From Voacanga thouarsii (taxonomy: Eukaryota; Streptophyta; Magnoliopsida; Gentianales; Apocynaceae), in assembly GCA_026120185.1 (NCBI GenBank), contig JANUWF010001937.1, positions 2,790,001-2,854,000 of the forward strand: a DNA stretch of 64,000 bases, read 5' to 3'. Below the pieces are notes generated by a model that did not search any database, was not told where the DNA came from, and saw only the letters and a list, made by a program, of their open reading frames with translations. Positions within the stretch are counted from its first letter, which is position 1. Each line of letters starts with the position of its first letter. The position numbers and the translations under genes are program-made. Shown one piece after another: positions 23,205 through 34,469 of this stretch.

Positions 23205-24600
23205 TCCACTTGGATTATTGATTCGGGAGCCACTGATCATATCTTTAACTCCTTGCAGGGGTTTAGGAAGGTAAGAAGACTCCAAAAGGGCGAGCATGGA
23301 CTACGAGTATGAAATGGAGCATAAGTATGGGCCCTTGCAGTGGGAGAGCTTATTTATTTGATTTGCAACTGAAATCAAATTCTATTTTAGAGAAGGATAT
23401 TTTATATGTACCCAATTTTAGACAGAATTTGATTTTAGTAGCAAATCAAATAAATCATAGATATTCTGTTTCTTTCCATTTTGGTATTACTATCGGTAGA
23501 AATGAAAAAGTTTTGTGCACAGGGCACATGTGTAGAAACTTATTCTTTTTAAATCCTACAAATAATCAAATAAATAACCCTCAATCGGAACCTTTACGTA
23601 AGAAGAGAAAAACCAACGTCAATGATTCATATCATTAGCATTTAAGGTTGGGTTATATTAACTTAATTGGAATTCAAAGGTTAATCCAAGATGGGCACTT
23701 GGGCTCATTAAGATTGGAAAGTTGACTTCAGTGTGAATCCTGCCTTATGGGAAAAATGATCAGAAAGTCGTTCACCCAAAAGGCTGATGGAGCCAATGAG
23801 ATATTAGGCCTTGTTTATACTAATGTGTATGGTCCTTTGTCTATACCAGTTAGAGGGAGTTTTGAGTACTTCATTACTTTCACGGATGAATGTATAAGGT
23901 TTAGTTATGTCTACCCGATGAGGCGCAAGTCTCTGACTCTTTTGACAAGTTCAAAGAAATTAAAGCTGAAGTGGAGCGTCAGACAGGTAAACTGATCAAA
24001 ACCTTACGATCGGATCAAGATGGAGAGTACCTTCTCGATGAATTCAAGGATTACATGGTACATCATGGAATAGTATCCTAGCTCTCTATACCAGGGACAC
24101 CCTAGCAGAATGGAGCAGCTGATAGAAGGAATAGGATATTGATGGAAATAGTCCGAAGCATGATGTCTTGTGCTAATCTTCCGGTATCTTTTTGGGGATA
24201 TGCTTTGGAAACAGTGGCATATATTCTGAAATTGGTGCCTCCCAAGTCAGTACCTAGGATGCCCAATAAGATGTGGATTGGGCGTAAGCCAAGTCTAAAT
24301 CATCTCAGGATATAGGGCCGTCCAACTTATGTATTGAATCTATTGATCAAAGGAGACAAGCTAGAACTAAGATCGACATTATACTATTTTGTTGGGTATC
24401 CAAAAAGGATAAAAGGAAGTTACTTTTATTATCCTAAGGAGCAAAAAGTACTGATAAGTACTAATACTAGATGCTTGGAGGATAATCAAAGTACTTCCAT
24501 TAAAGGTTCAACAAGGTTGGAACTTGAGAAGAAGTTATCTTCGGAATCAACTTCTCCAGACCCGATTGTGGAACAAGTGGAGGCATAGTCTTAAGAACCT
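23205..24600 (+). pseudogene. C1 protease and integrase, degenerate
   Basis: Protease: WIIDSGATDHIFNSLQGF near 23210-23265 keeps the catalytic DSGA, but a stop follows at 23310. Integrase: MGKMIRKSFTQKADGANE, then TNVYGPLSIPVRG.FEYFITFTDECIRFSYVYP (23747-23995; the family HTDVCGP Asp has become Asn), KTLRSD near 24000-24020, and the GAADRRNRI remnant of the GVAERRN block near 24115, where the catalytic Glu is Asp. The C-terminal part 24334-24588 is open (YFVGYPKRIKGSYFYYPKEQKV). Many stops; not functional. Confidence 0.8.
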
Positions 24601-26271
24601 GTACAAACAGAGCCTCATCGTAATAGGAGGGTATCTAGAGTTCTAGAAAAATGGACTGGAGAGGCTTTCGAGTTGGTCTCTAACCATTAGGAACAAGATC
24701 CCACTAGATACGAAGAGGCTATTACTGATGCCAATGCAAATCTATGGTATGAAGCAATGAAAGTCAAGATTGAATTTATGTACTTCAATCAGGTTTAGGA
24801 TCTTGTAGCTTTAGTTGAAGGGATAAAATCCATTGGGTGTAAATGGCTATACAAGATGAAGAGGGGAGGGGACGGGAATGTGGAAACCGTCAAAGCTAGG
24901 TTTGGGGCAAAAAGGTATACTCAGAAAGAGGGAATCGATTATGTGGAAACCTTTTCCCCGATAGCCATGCTTAAGTCCATCCATATCCTCCTTGCCATTG
25001 CATGTTATTTTGACTACGAGATATGATAAATGGATGTTAAGACGGCATTTTTAATGGTCATCTTAACAAAGTCATCTATATGTCCTAACTAGAAGGTTTT
25101 ATTGCTAAAAGCCAGGAAAATATAGTTTGCAAGCTTAAGAAGTCCATTTATGGACTTAAGCAGGCATCTAGAGCATGAAGCATTCGTTTTAACAAGACTG
25201 TAAAGTCTTACGGTTTTATACAAAATAAGGATGTACCATGCGTGTACAGAAAATTAGAAGGCATAAATGTGGTATTTCTTGTCCTAGATGTGGATGGCAT
25301 TCTACTAATTAGGAATGTTGTAGGAACATTGTTATCTACTAAGGTTTGATTGTCTAGTCAATTCAGTATGAAGTACTTGGGAGAAACCGGTTACATTTTT
25401 GGGATTAAACTTCTTAGAAATAGAAAGTAGAGAATGTTAGGATTATCCCAAGTGACATACATTGACAAGATGCTGGCCAAGTTTAGTATGGACTCGTGCA
25501 AGGGAGCTCTAATCCCCTACAAACATGGGTTGTCTTTTTGTTCAAAGGACTATCTTAAGTCTCAAGATGAAAAAGACAGGATAAGTAGGATTCCCTACGC
25601 TTTAGCTGTAGGAAGTCTCATGTATGCTATACTATGCACTAGACCAGTTATCTGCTTTACCGTAGACTTAGTTAGTAGATATTAGTCAAATCCTGGAGAG
25701 ATTCATTGGTAAGCTGTAAAGCATATTCTCAAGTACCTCAAAGGTATGAGAGATTATATGCTGGTTTACAGGGCTAATGACTTAGTTCTTACTAGATGTA
25801 CAAACTCAAACTTCCAGGTAGATAAAAATGAGAGAAAATCAACTAGTGGATATATCTTCACCTTATCTGGAGGAGCTATTTCATGCAGGAGTATCAAGTA
25901 ATCTTGCATTGCTGACTTAACTATGGAAGTTGAGTATGTGGAAGCTTCGGAGGTATCCAAGGAAGCAGTCAAGCTCCAGAAGTTCCTTTCAGAACTTAGA
26001 GTTGTGCCACACATGAACAGACTAATTTTTGGTGTATTACGACAACATTGGAGCAGTATTACAATCTAAAGAACCCAAGAACCACAAGAAGGGGAAGCAC
26101 ATCGAGATGATGTACCACCTGATCTGGGATTTTATCCAGAGACGGGAAATCGTGGTAGAACAGATAGCCTCGAAGAACAACCTAGCAAATCCCTTCACCA
26201 AGCCTTTGGCTGAAAGAGTCTTCAAGAGACACTTAGACGCTATAGAGGTAGGCACCTATGGACTTTCTTAG
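24601..26271 (+). pseudogene. C1 reverse transcriptase and RNase H, degenerate
   Basis: RT blocks are visible from 24830 (SIGCKWLYKMKRGGDG) through MDVKTAF (25030-25055, followed by a deletion) to KLKKSIYGLKQASRA. The YVDD box near 25285 reads DVDG, which removes a catalytic Asp. The frame 25434-25685 carries LSQVTYIDKMLAKFSMDS and AVGSLMYAILCTRPVICF. RNase H remains at 25780-26271, with TNSNFQVDKNERKSTSGYIF, the NIGAVLQSKEP block and NNLANPFTKPLAERVFKRHL. Many TGG-to-TAG type stops. The minus-strand ORFs at 25766-26255 are shadows. Confidence 0.82.
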
Positions 26272-26282
26272 TCTTAGAGTGC

Positions 26283-26293
26283 AAGTAGGAGAT
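26283..26293 (+). promoter_or_regulatory. Polypurine tract of C1
   Basis: AAGTAGGAGAT directly before the 3' LTR start TGTTGGAATG; the C3 counterpart is AAGTGGGAGAT. Confidence 0.75.
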
Positions 26294-28137
26294 TGTTGGA
26301 ATGTATACCCTGGAGACTAGGTTCCTGATGTAATTACCGAATTTATGAATAACAAAATTTATTCTAAAATATTTGTTTGTGAATTTACATTTTATTCATG
26401 CATGATTTACGTTTGGAAAGGACCTATTGTGTTTAAATAAATGATTCATATGAATGGTGGTCTTTCACAATAAGGTATGGATCATGGGTTATTTAGCACA
26501 TAAATATTTGTTCTTAACCGAGTGGTGAGAATGAGAATCTCATCATGTTTAGATTATTATGTTATGAATTCCAAATACAGAATGGCTTACCTTTAGCCAG
26601 TGGGTAGTCCACTCACTTCATAGCATGAGTGTATTTCGAATACGTAGAATAGGACCTGTAATAATTGTTTCTAAAAGTATTATTTAATAAGAAGTCTAAA
26701 CTATTACTGCTACAGTGTGAACTAATACTCTACCACTTGAATATGAGTTGGTGGTTTGACAAAGTAGGGAAGCATGTACTTTGATATGCTGTAGTTGAGG
26801 TTCTTTCGTAGAGCCGATACACTTGTATGTTGGGTATATATGACTAGTTAGTTGAGACAGACTTGTATAAGATAGCTTCTGCGCTATATCACTCCTTGTG
26901 ACTATTTGAATAATCTAAATATCCAGGGCCCTAAAGAACTTAACTTGGATTTTTGCTCTAGGATAGCTCCATTGGAAAGCGAAAACACTTCAGCAGTTGT
27001 GGATCATTAGACTAGAGGTCCAAGGATGGTAAATGTCCTTTAGAGAGGTGTTACCACACTTTTCCTCTCTAAATGTACGGCGATGCGTAGAGGGGTATTT
27101 TAGTTATTACACTTGTAGGTCAGAGGTTTTGCTAACGCAACATTGTCCTTGGGGTCAATATTTTCTTATGGCGATAGTAGAAAATATTTAAAATGGAAAA
27201 TATAGCTATTTATATAGTAATGGTATTTTGGTTATTTTAAAAGTTAAGGCGATATGTCTTTTGGTTTTCGGAATAGCCCTTAAGTCTTGACAAATTTAGG
27301 TTAAGAAATTGGTCTTGATAAATACGAGATTTATTTTATTTAAGTAGTCTGATTTATATTGGACTAGAATCAAATAAGAGGCCTAAGAGAAAGTATATAT
27401 TTTATCTAGTTTAATTGGTTAAATAATTATTCAGGGCCCAAGACCCAGATTGAATAATTAGAAAATTAACCTAGGTATAAACTAGATAAAATGCTTGATA
27501 TTTTATATTAGTTTATTTAGACTTGTTAATTATTTATTGGGTTGTTTTATAAAGCCTAGAAAATAAATAATTAAGGCTTATTATTTATGGGTGTCAAGCC
27601 CAAGAGTAAATAATTTTATTTGGCCCAATGGATGAGACCAAGAGTAAAAAAAAAAAAAAAATACAACACAGAATGGATCCCATATTGCTTGGTGTGCAAG
27701 GATAACGAAAAGCCAAGTTTTTTTTTACTCTCTTGGTGCCTCTCTGTGTGCATGATCTGGTTTTCTAGAAACGATAAGGGGAAGAGAAAATCCTTCTTTG
27801 ATTATGGCTTGTTCGCATTGAATCAAATAAGAAAGGCCATACTTCTATTCCAGAGTTGCTTTCACCAGCGGCTGTTAATGCAGTGGCCATATTCTAGAAG
27901 CTCAAAAGCTTCGCATGAATGAGAAGAAGCAGATGGCTTGCAAGAGTGCAACTGGAGGTTTCTTTGGGAGAACCAATGGCTTCAAGTATTCAACCAGAAT
28001 CGGTTGAGATAGAGGCGCTGAAACCCCCTAGACCAGTGAGGAAACGCAAAGGTAAACAGCTTCCATGCGATGCTCTGTTTTCATTTTATTCTGTAAGCAT
28101 GCCTCCAGTTTCATCGTTTTCACCATATTAACCTTCA
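26294..28137 (+). repeat. 3' LTR of C1
   Basis: 1844 bp, TGTTGGAATG...AACCTTCA, then the AGCAG target duplication. It contains AT-rich inverted repeats at about 27410-27600 equivalent to those in C3, and the intact leader-exon frame. Confidence 0.9.
27919..28051 (+). CDS. Putative LTR-encoded leader exon (C1 3' LTR copy)
   Basis: ATG-started frame of 44 codons plus one base, MRRSRWLARVQLEVSLGEPM... ending PPRPVRKRK, then the donor-like AAAG|GTAAAC at 28051/28052. The same plan (basic RRSR..LA.VQ.E start, acidic/Pro middle, basic end, donor in phase 1) is seen in C3 LTRs, though the two families differ much in DNA sequence. In a 3' LTR it would not be used for this copy, but it shows the form the 5' LTR once had. 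No known domain; function inferred from context only. Confidence 0.5.
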
Positions 28138-28198
28138 AGCAGTACCCAAATATTCAATCCAATCAATCAAAACCTAAATGATAGATTACTCAAAATAG

Positions 28199-28200
<2 letters not shown>

Positions 28201-28297
<97 letters not shown>

Positions 28298-28298
28298 G
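28201..28298. repeat. AAT trinucleotide microsatellite
   Basis: About 33 uninterrupted AAT units inside the U5/R side of the GA1 5' LTR. Confidence 0.95.
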
Positions 28299-28588
28299 AT
28301 CAAATAACAATCAAATACAAGAGGAATATAAGGTATAACCCTTTAATTACAATTCAAACCAAAAAGATCTAGCAATCATAAATTCAAATTACAAGAATGA
28401 AAAGGGAGAACTTATAGACAAAGACCCTTCTTCTTCCTTGCAATCTTCCTTTTGGTGCCCCTTTTTCCTCTTCAAATTAGCCTCATCATTTATTCTTGGC
28501 CTTTTTTTTTTGTGGTTCTAAAGGATTTTCTTAGAGTTTTTCTTCTATTTTCTCTTGTCTCCCTCTTTTTATCTTCAAAGAAAAAAAG

Positions 28589-28599
28589 TTTTTATAGGT
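28589..28599 (-). promoter_or_regulatory. TATA-like box in GA1 5' LTR
   Basis: Minus strand CCTATAAAAAC. The matching place in the 3' LTR (near 4695-4706) has lost it. Confidence 0.45.
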
Positions 28600-29124
28600 T
28601 AGATGGCCGAAACCCTTGAAATTTGTGAAATAAAGTGCCATATGCAATGTTACACACCGTCGTGGAAGGTGGCTTGCACGCCGTTGTGCATGCTCTGATA
28701 CTTTAGGTCTCATTTGAAATGACGTTGTGGCTCTTTATTTCTTCATGTGCTAGAAAAATGCATGATGCCATGACTAGTGAAATGCATGGCACCGTCGGGC
28801 TTCAGGATCCCTACTATTTCTGATTTTTAGAACTATACGGTGCCGTGTCATATGGGATATATGGCATCGTGGACCTCAAGATTCATGATTCTTGTTTTTT
28901 TGGTCCTATACGCTACCATGCAGGATGAGAGTAACAGCACCATAGGTTTGCAGAGTTTTTTTTTTTTTCCCAATCTTTTTCTCTTTGAAATCTCTTCTTA
29001 TTTCAACTATCTTCATCTACATCAAGGAAAGAGAAATAGGGAAGATAAATAGCGATCTATAATGAATTTTAAGAATTTAAACCTCCAATGCTATGTATAA
29101 AGTGTATGCAATGATCAAACATCA

Positions 29125-29685
29125 ACTAGCCCACGTTGGAGGTATTAACCTTAGATTATCCATGGGTAATATGAGTAGTGGCTATCCTATTGATGAAAAT
29201 AACTCTAGATCATTAGCTGTTGAGGTAGTTTAATTTGTAATGGTTATACACTTAACTTTGAAAATTGTTAACCTTCCTACAAAGCTTTATAAAGGTTTCT
29301 AAGAGTTAAATTTTTCATATTTTTATATCATTTTTTAATAGGTTAACTATATAAAAGATATAATTTAATGTTTCAAATGTGCATTCTTATAATTTTTTCA
29401 AAATAATTTTTTTTAATAAAAAATTTTCAATAAACAGAAATGTCTGGTTTCAGTCCCTTGTCTTATTCTCAAGGAGAATAAGTTAATCGGACCTAACTAT
29501 GTGGATTGGAAAAGGAATTCGAACATAGTATTCTCTGCCAAAGAGTACAAGTATATTCTGATCGATCCCTATCCTGAAATTGGGAAAGATTCCACAAGCC
29601 AAGATCGTGAGGCTGATAAGGTATGGAGAAATGCTGATAACATTGCTATATGCTATATGTGTACTGACTTTTAGGGATGTACTAA
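29125..29685 (+). mobile_element. Angela-like copia fragment C4: leader end and gag start
   Basis: The leader part (AGCCCACGTTGGAGG, TCTAGATCATTA, the TTTGTAATGGTTATACACTTA region) matches C3 at 44300-44480. It is followed by an acceptor-like AAACAG at 29432-29437 and a gag start EMSGFSPL, then ENKLIGPNYVDWKRNSNIVF. The frame is shifted near 29465 and stops at a TAG near 29675. The rest of the element is missing: GA1 lies left and an unrelated gypsy LTR-like sequence right. It is the third copy supporting the splice-acceptor idea. Confidence 0.75.
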
Positions 29686-29689
29686 AGGT

Positions 29690-32225
29690 TTATATATTGA
29701 TTTATTTAATGTCATTACTTGTTCGATATTAGTGGCTTTTGGCAAGAACTTGAGATGCCATAAGTACATTGTAATTATGGAGTATGTATTCCTAAGGTAT
29801 TTAGGATTAGGATATGACGTTGTATTTTATGACTTTTCCTAGACTTGGAAGGTTGCCAAGGGGAAGGACCTACTCTTTGTGGTTATGAAACTTATTTGCT
29901 AGACCAAGATAAGTTCCCTTGTATTCACAACATATTGCATATATTTATTTTTGGAAAATTTCCTTGAACTTAACACTTTCTAAATTTATAAACTTTCTAT
30001 AAAAATAATCTTTTCCTTTTTCAAAAACCTTCCATATCTGGATGTTCTTCCTTGTTGGAAACTTTCTTTAAATGAAACTTTCTTTTTTTGAAAACCTTCT
30101 ATATCGGGAACTTTTCTATTTTGGAAATTTATAAAAAATAGAAAATTTTTAAATTTGACTATTTCACATAGAAGTCTAAATATGTGATTCTAAGCCTTAT
30201 TTTATGCAAGCAAACCTATGTTTTCTTTTTCATGCATACAAAGTTTGTGAAAATCATGGCATAACTACTATTAACAAATGGTTCTTACTATTTATGCATG
30301 AGATAAATGTTATACTTGAAATTGTTCCAGCTTGGAACTATAAGCAATGAAGGAAAATTGGTATGACTAATGTATTGAGCTAACTTGAGTTGATCTACTA
30401 TGGGAGCTCTATGAAATGTGAAAATGGTAAGTGTTGAGTACTCAATAAGGGCAAAGCCTCTATACTAGTCTTAGTTAGATTGAAGATGCCTTCTGGTTGG
30501 TGGCCTCCTCTAGGTGACTGACTCCTTTTAATTGGGGCACTATTATAGGAGAGTTGAGTCAGTCCTCAGCTTGTAATAGGGTTTAATGAGGAATCGATAG
30601 CCAGAAACGAGACAACCTGATAGGTTTAAGTAAGAGATAGAGGAGTATCTCACTCGATAGGTCGTATACATACCCGATAGAATAGACAAGCACTGTGCTA
30701 CACCTTTGGTGTGTGAGTTACCTCTGCTCCATTCACTACGGTAGAATGGAGAATCACTGTGCTACACCTTTGGCTGAGAGCCACCACCACCTCTACCCCA
30801 TTCACTCTAAATGAAATGTTGAAATATGATTGCTCTATAATCACAAGCAGATAGGCTTGGAAAATATAATACAATGGTTTGTAAAATATTTATTCAAAGC
30901 ACAATTCTCTTGCTTGATGATATGGATATGTTGTAAAGAAATGCTTCTGTAACTTTCAGCATGCATCATGAAAAGTTTTGCTCGGCCCTATTCGTACATA
31001 GGACTTACAGAGATTTGTTATCTCACACATTTTAAAATTCATAGTTTTTACGAGTTCCTAGATTAAGTGTGGAGAACATTGATTAGTTATAAAATTTAAG
31101 GTAGGACTTGTTTTAATCTATGGTTCAATTCTTTTAAGTTTTGATTTATGCCTGCTTTTAGTTATAAAGACACTTTGTCCATCGGACGGGGCAGCATCTC
31201 CAATGTGTTTGGGTTAGTAGGTCGTTTGGTTCTTACAGACTGAGAGAAATAAGAAAAAGAAAAAAAGAGGGAAAGGAAAGAGTAGAAGAAGGAGAAAAAG
31301 GAAGAAGGGAATTACAACTATTAAGCTTGATCTTGGTGCGCTTGACTCGAGGAATACTAAAACCTACAACAATATATAGAAGCATTACCTAGACGAGGTG
31401 AGTCCCTTTTTTTTTCTTTTTTTTTTTTTACAAATACCATTTTGGTTAATGATTTTCTACAATATTTACATATGGGTTTTCTCATAAATGGTTTTAAGAA
31501 TTGTGAACGTTGTGAGTCCCTCGGTTTTCCAAAATGTCTTTTAGCTAAATGTTTTTCTATTATATTGAAGCATGACCCTTTTGCTTTAAAACTTTAGCAT
31601 GTTGTGAGTCTCTCTATTTTATAAATACTGCTTTGGCATGGATTTAAGAAACATAGATTATGTGAGACAAGCAATCTCTGTTTGAGACAAGCAAGCTCTG
31701 TGTGAACAAAGTAATTTCTATGTGCGACTATCATTCTTTGTGTGAGATAAGGAAGCTCTGTGTGAGTAAAAGTAATCTCCGTGTGAGAAAAGTGTCTGTT
31801 TTGTTTCAATTATGAAATCTCATTTACTATTTACAAGTCGTTTTGCTGGAAAAATGCTAAGAAACCCTTTCTTACTTGTTTTAATAAAGAATCACAGAGA
31901 CACATGGGACTTATTGATTTTTACACTTATACTATGCTATTATTTTCATACTTTTAAGGTTGAGGTGACACTCTAGCTACCAAAAGACCACTCCACCTTT
32001 TTTTTTGAGATCTTGAAGTTGTGTTGTAAAATACGAGATAATATTTAAAGAAGCTTATGTATAGTATTTTGGGAACCTCTGTATGGTATGTATACATACG
32101 TTGAACAAACAAAATGTTGTAAATGCTATGTATATGAAGTTTAAATTGAATGAAATTCTATGTACATTTGAATTTAAAGTATGATTATGTTCTCTATTAA
32201 GTGGTAAATCGTTATAAAAACCCCA
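29690..32225 (+). mobile_element. Probable gypsy (Del/Tekay-like) LTR sequence T3, truncated
   Basis: No pol motif is present. Text such as GTTGAGTACTCAATAAGGGC (30437), a purine-rich tract (31240-31310) and GTATTTTGGGAACC (32065), ending CGTTATAAAAACCCC, resembles the reverse complement of T1 and T2, so it is read as a related LTR in plus orientation. It lacks a clear end and target duplication. Tandem-like repeats of TGTGAGA.AAG.AA.CTCT occur at 31655-31790. Borders are approximate and the family assignment is uncertain. Confidence 0.4.
31655..31800. repeat. Imperfect short tandem repeats TGTGAGACAAGCAAGCTCTG
   Basis: About seven imperfect 20-24-bp units reading TGTGAGA(C/A)AAG(C/T)AA(G/T)CTCTG, inside T3. 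They produce a repetitive minus-strand ORF (31594-31809) that I do not regard as a gene. Confidence 0.65.
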
Positions 32226-32227
32226 TT

Positions 32228-34465
32228 GTCATTTAGAGCCACCATCATTCCTCCTTTCTTTAGAACCACCTGTTTTAGATTTACCCAAATACTATCTAAG
32301 ATAGGGTATATGGTTCCTGTATCTAAAAGCTTTATTACCTCTCACTTTGTCACATTTGTCAAGTTTGGATTCATCTTTTTTTGGGCCTGCACCAGGGTTT
32401 CGCTCCTTCATCTAACAATATTTTGTTGGTGCAAAAAGGATTAATCCCTTTATATCAGTGATTTTCCATGGTATAGCTCTTTTATGCTTTTTGAACATGC
32501 AAACCAATTTGGTTTTTTTGTTCCTTAGTGAGTTCTTTTGCAATGATCACGGGCAATTTGTTCTCTTTTTCCAAAAATGCATATTCCATATGTCCTGGCA
32601 ATTCCTTGAGTTCCAATTCCAATAGATCCTCAATAGATGATCTTATTCTTCCTAGACTAGTTTTTTCGATAGTCTAAAACATTTCTTGTAACACCCCATT
32701 TTTCCATGTCGTAGTAGGCCTTGTCTTCATAGGATATCGCCTCGTATAATCTCCCAAACAAGAGGTTTTTATAATGATTTATAACTTAATACACAACGAA
32801 TTCATTCTATGACCATAAATGAACATGAAATTCATTTCGTGATAACTTTGGAATTACATCTCATGTATATTACAATACATAGTTACTCAATCTTATATCT
32901 CTAATAAGATAATCCAATACTAGTTTCTACCCCTTCACGCTTACATTGTGCCATTCTAATTTCCAACCTTTACAATAAAACCTACATAGGAAAGTATAAA
33001 GAATCATATGTGTGCAAAACACTTAGTGAGTCCCATGTGTGCTCGTATGTTACCATTAAAAAGGTTTCATAGCATTTCTCCAACAAAACAACTTGTAAAT
33101 AAATGAGATCTTATAATTGAAATAAAATAGACACTTTTCTCACATGAAGCTTAATGGTCTAACACAAGAATTGATACTCATATAGAGAATTGATTTTCTC
33201 TAACAAAACAAAGAATGATAACCACATACAAAGATTACTTTGCTCATAGGGCATCACTTCATATACAGAGAACTGCTTGTCACACAATATTCACATTTAG
33301 GAACCCATAAAATCTATGTTTTATAAAAAAAAATGATAAGATATGTACATAAGCAATTTTTTAGAAAAACACCAGTCAGAGCAGTATTTATAAATTAAAG
33401 GGGACATATCTTGTCTTCTATGTAAACTTCAAGTCAAGCTCACTTGAGTGATTGAGCAAATCAATCTTTCAAAGTCAGTATCTTTTTTCTCTCCTTCTTG
33501 GTTTCTCTCTCTCTCTTCTCTTTTCCTTTTCCTCTTAGCCTCCATCTCTCTCCCCCCGAATTCCTTCTTCTCTCTTCCTCCTCCTCTCTTCCTCTCTTAT
33601 TTTGGTCCTCCTTCTTTCTTCTATTTATAGTTGTTCTTAGTGATGATTTGGAAATCTTTTAAAATAGTTTAGAAGTTAATAGAAAATGATAGAAAGTTGC
33701 AGAAGTTATATAGAGTATAAGAAACTTATAGTTAATAGAAACTTATAGAAGTTATTGTAAATTAATAGAATTCAATAGAAGCTACTAGAAATTTTAAGAA
33801 TAAAATAAAAGAAAATAGATGGTTTTAGAAGCTTATAGAATTTTATAGAAGATGATAGAAATTTATGGAATATGGTTGAAGTTTACGGAAAGCTTTGGAA
33901 ACTTATAGAAGATAGAAAAAGTAAAAAATATCTAATAACTTTTTTTAGCGAAGTGGACTGCTATGTAATTAATATAGTGGTCTCGTGGACCATCCATTTA
34001 ATATTTCTTATCAAATATAATACATATACAATATATTTTAAGTGGTGACCAATCACTTTCCTCTAAATAATTTCTTCTTCCTTATTTTCCCTTCTATTGT
34101 CCAATACTTCCTCTTAAAATCTATCCAAAAGTTCTTCAAAGGTAACAAAATATATCCTCACTCAAGAATGCTTAGGAAAGGATTTTACATTTTAGGTGAA
34201 GTTCTATATGAGAATCCTCCAGTTATACGAACACGTTCCTCATGGGTGATTGTGTAAGTTCAACTTTTTTTTCCTATATCAAAAAACAACTCCAAAGAAT
34301 ATTTGGTCCTAAATTCATACATATGCTTAAAAACACAATTATCAAGGTTATCAACCATAAAGTACGAATCATTACAAGACTTTGGATACTTTATACTCTC
34401 ATGTATTTAAATGATGACCTTCTTATCCCCAACCCTAAATGTTAAAGTTCCTTTATGGACATTTA
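32228..34465 (-). pseudogene. Athila pol fragment GA2, split by solo LTR T2
   Basis: 32228-32686 aligns with GA1 10925-11395 (the VPKK to LPNHLEL part of RT and linker), and about 34195-34465 continues it (GA1 about 11400-11690). Between them lies the LTR T2. Only the N-terminal RT and linker are present, with stops. It ends where internal sequence of the array family begins. It is a second, separate Athila copy. Confidence 0.65.
32687..34189 (-). mobile_element. Solo Del/Tekay-like LTR T2
   Basis: 1503 bp with ends TGTAACACCCC...GATTTTACA. Flanks are TTTCT and TTTTA (three of five match), so the target duplication is weak. Its first 100 bp resemble T1 (GTCGTAGTAGGCC against GTCGCAGTGGGCC; GTGAGTCCCATGTGTGC against GTAAGTCCCGTGTGTGC). 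Minus-strand TATA-like CTATAAATAG at 33621-33630; a pyrimidine-rich tract at 33480-33605 and repeated TAGAAGTTAATAGAAA-like words at 33660-33910. Confidence 0.6.
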
Positions 34466-34469
34466 GGTT

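Larger units (their letters stand above)
15357..28137 (+). mobile_element. Complete but decayed Ty1/copia element C1 (Angela/BARE-like)
   Basis: Structure: 5' LTR 15357-20608 (holding a solo gypsy LTR), primer site 20611, leader, gag, protease, integrase, RT, RNase H, polypurine tract 26283-26293, 3' LTR 26294-28137. Flanking 5-bp duplication AGCAG at 15352-15356 and 28138-28142. LTRs of about 1.84 kb, a leader of about 1.75 kb and RT/RNase H motifs such as LSQ.TYIDKMLAKFSMDS, AVGSLMYAILCTRP and HKKGKHIE.MYHLI point to the Angela/BARE group. LTRs differ at roughly one base in eight over the first 240 bp, so it is an old insertion, older than C3. Confidence 0.88.
4535..29124 (-). mobile_element. 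Athila-type Ty3/gypsy retrotransposon GA1, heavily nested
   Basis: This is a minus-strand element with 3' LTR 4535-7097, polypurine tract 7098-7112, integrase, RNase H, RT, protease and gag remnants (8500-12826), a tRNA-Asp-like primer site (14595-14609), and 5' LTR 14622-29124. Four other elements lie in it: a solo copia LTR in the 3' LTR, a solo gypsy-like LTR in the gag/leader, an Angela-like copia in the 5' LTR, and a Del/Tekay-like solo LTR inside that copia. The Athila assignment rests on the RT and protease motifs (CMMAIF, DDFSIFG, NLERVL; KDPGSFSIPC, HPRGIIEDVLVKVDKFIF). Without insertions it would be about 9 kb. Outer target duplications are not convincing because the 3' LTR is truncated. 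Confidence 0.8.
14622..29124 (-). repeat. 5' LTR of GA1, split by copia element C1
   Basis: The LTR consists of 14622-15356 (U5 side) and 28143-29124 (U3/R side), about 1.72 kb, joined across the C1 insertion with its AGCAG duplication. The minus-strand start TGATGTTTGATC is at 29124; the end ...AATGCACA is at 14622, next to the primer site. It includes an AAT microsatellite and a minus-strand TATA-like box (28589-28599). No genes. Confidence 0.8.

Noticed and set aside
4530..29129. ACTAG on both outer sides of GA1 (4530-4534, 29125-29129) as a target duplication
   Set aside because: The left LTR end is truncated, and the two flanks belong to different elements (C0 LTR and Angela leader); the right ACTAG is also close to the native leader text GGCTAGC. 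Likely coincidence.
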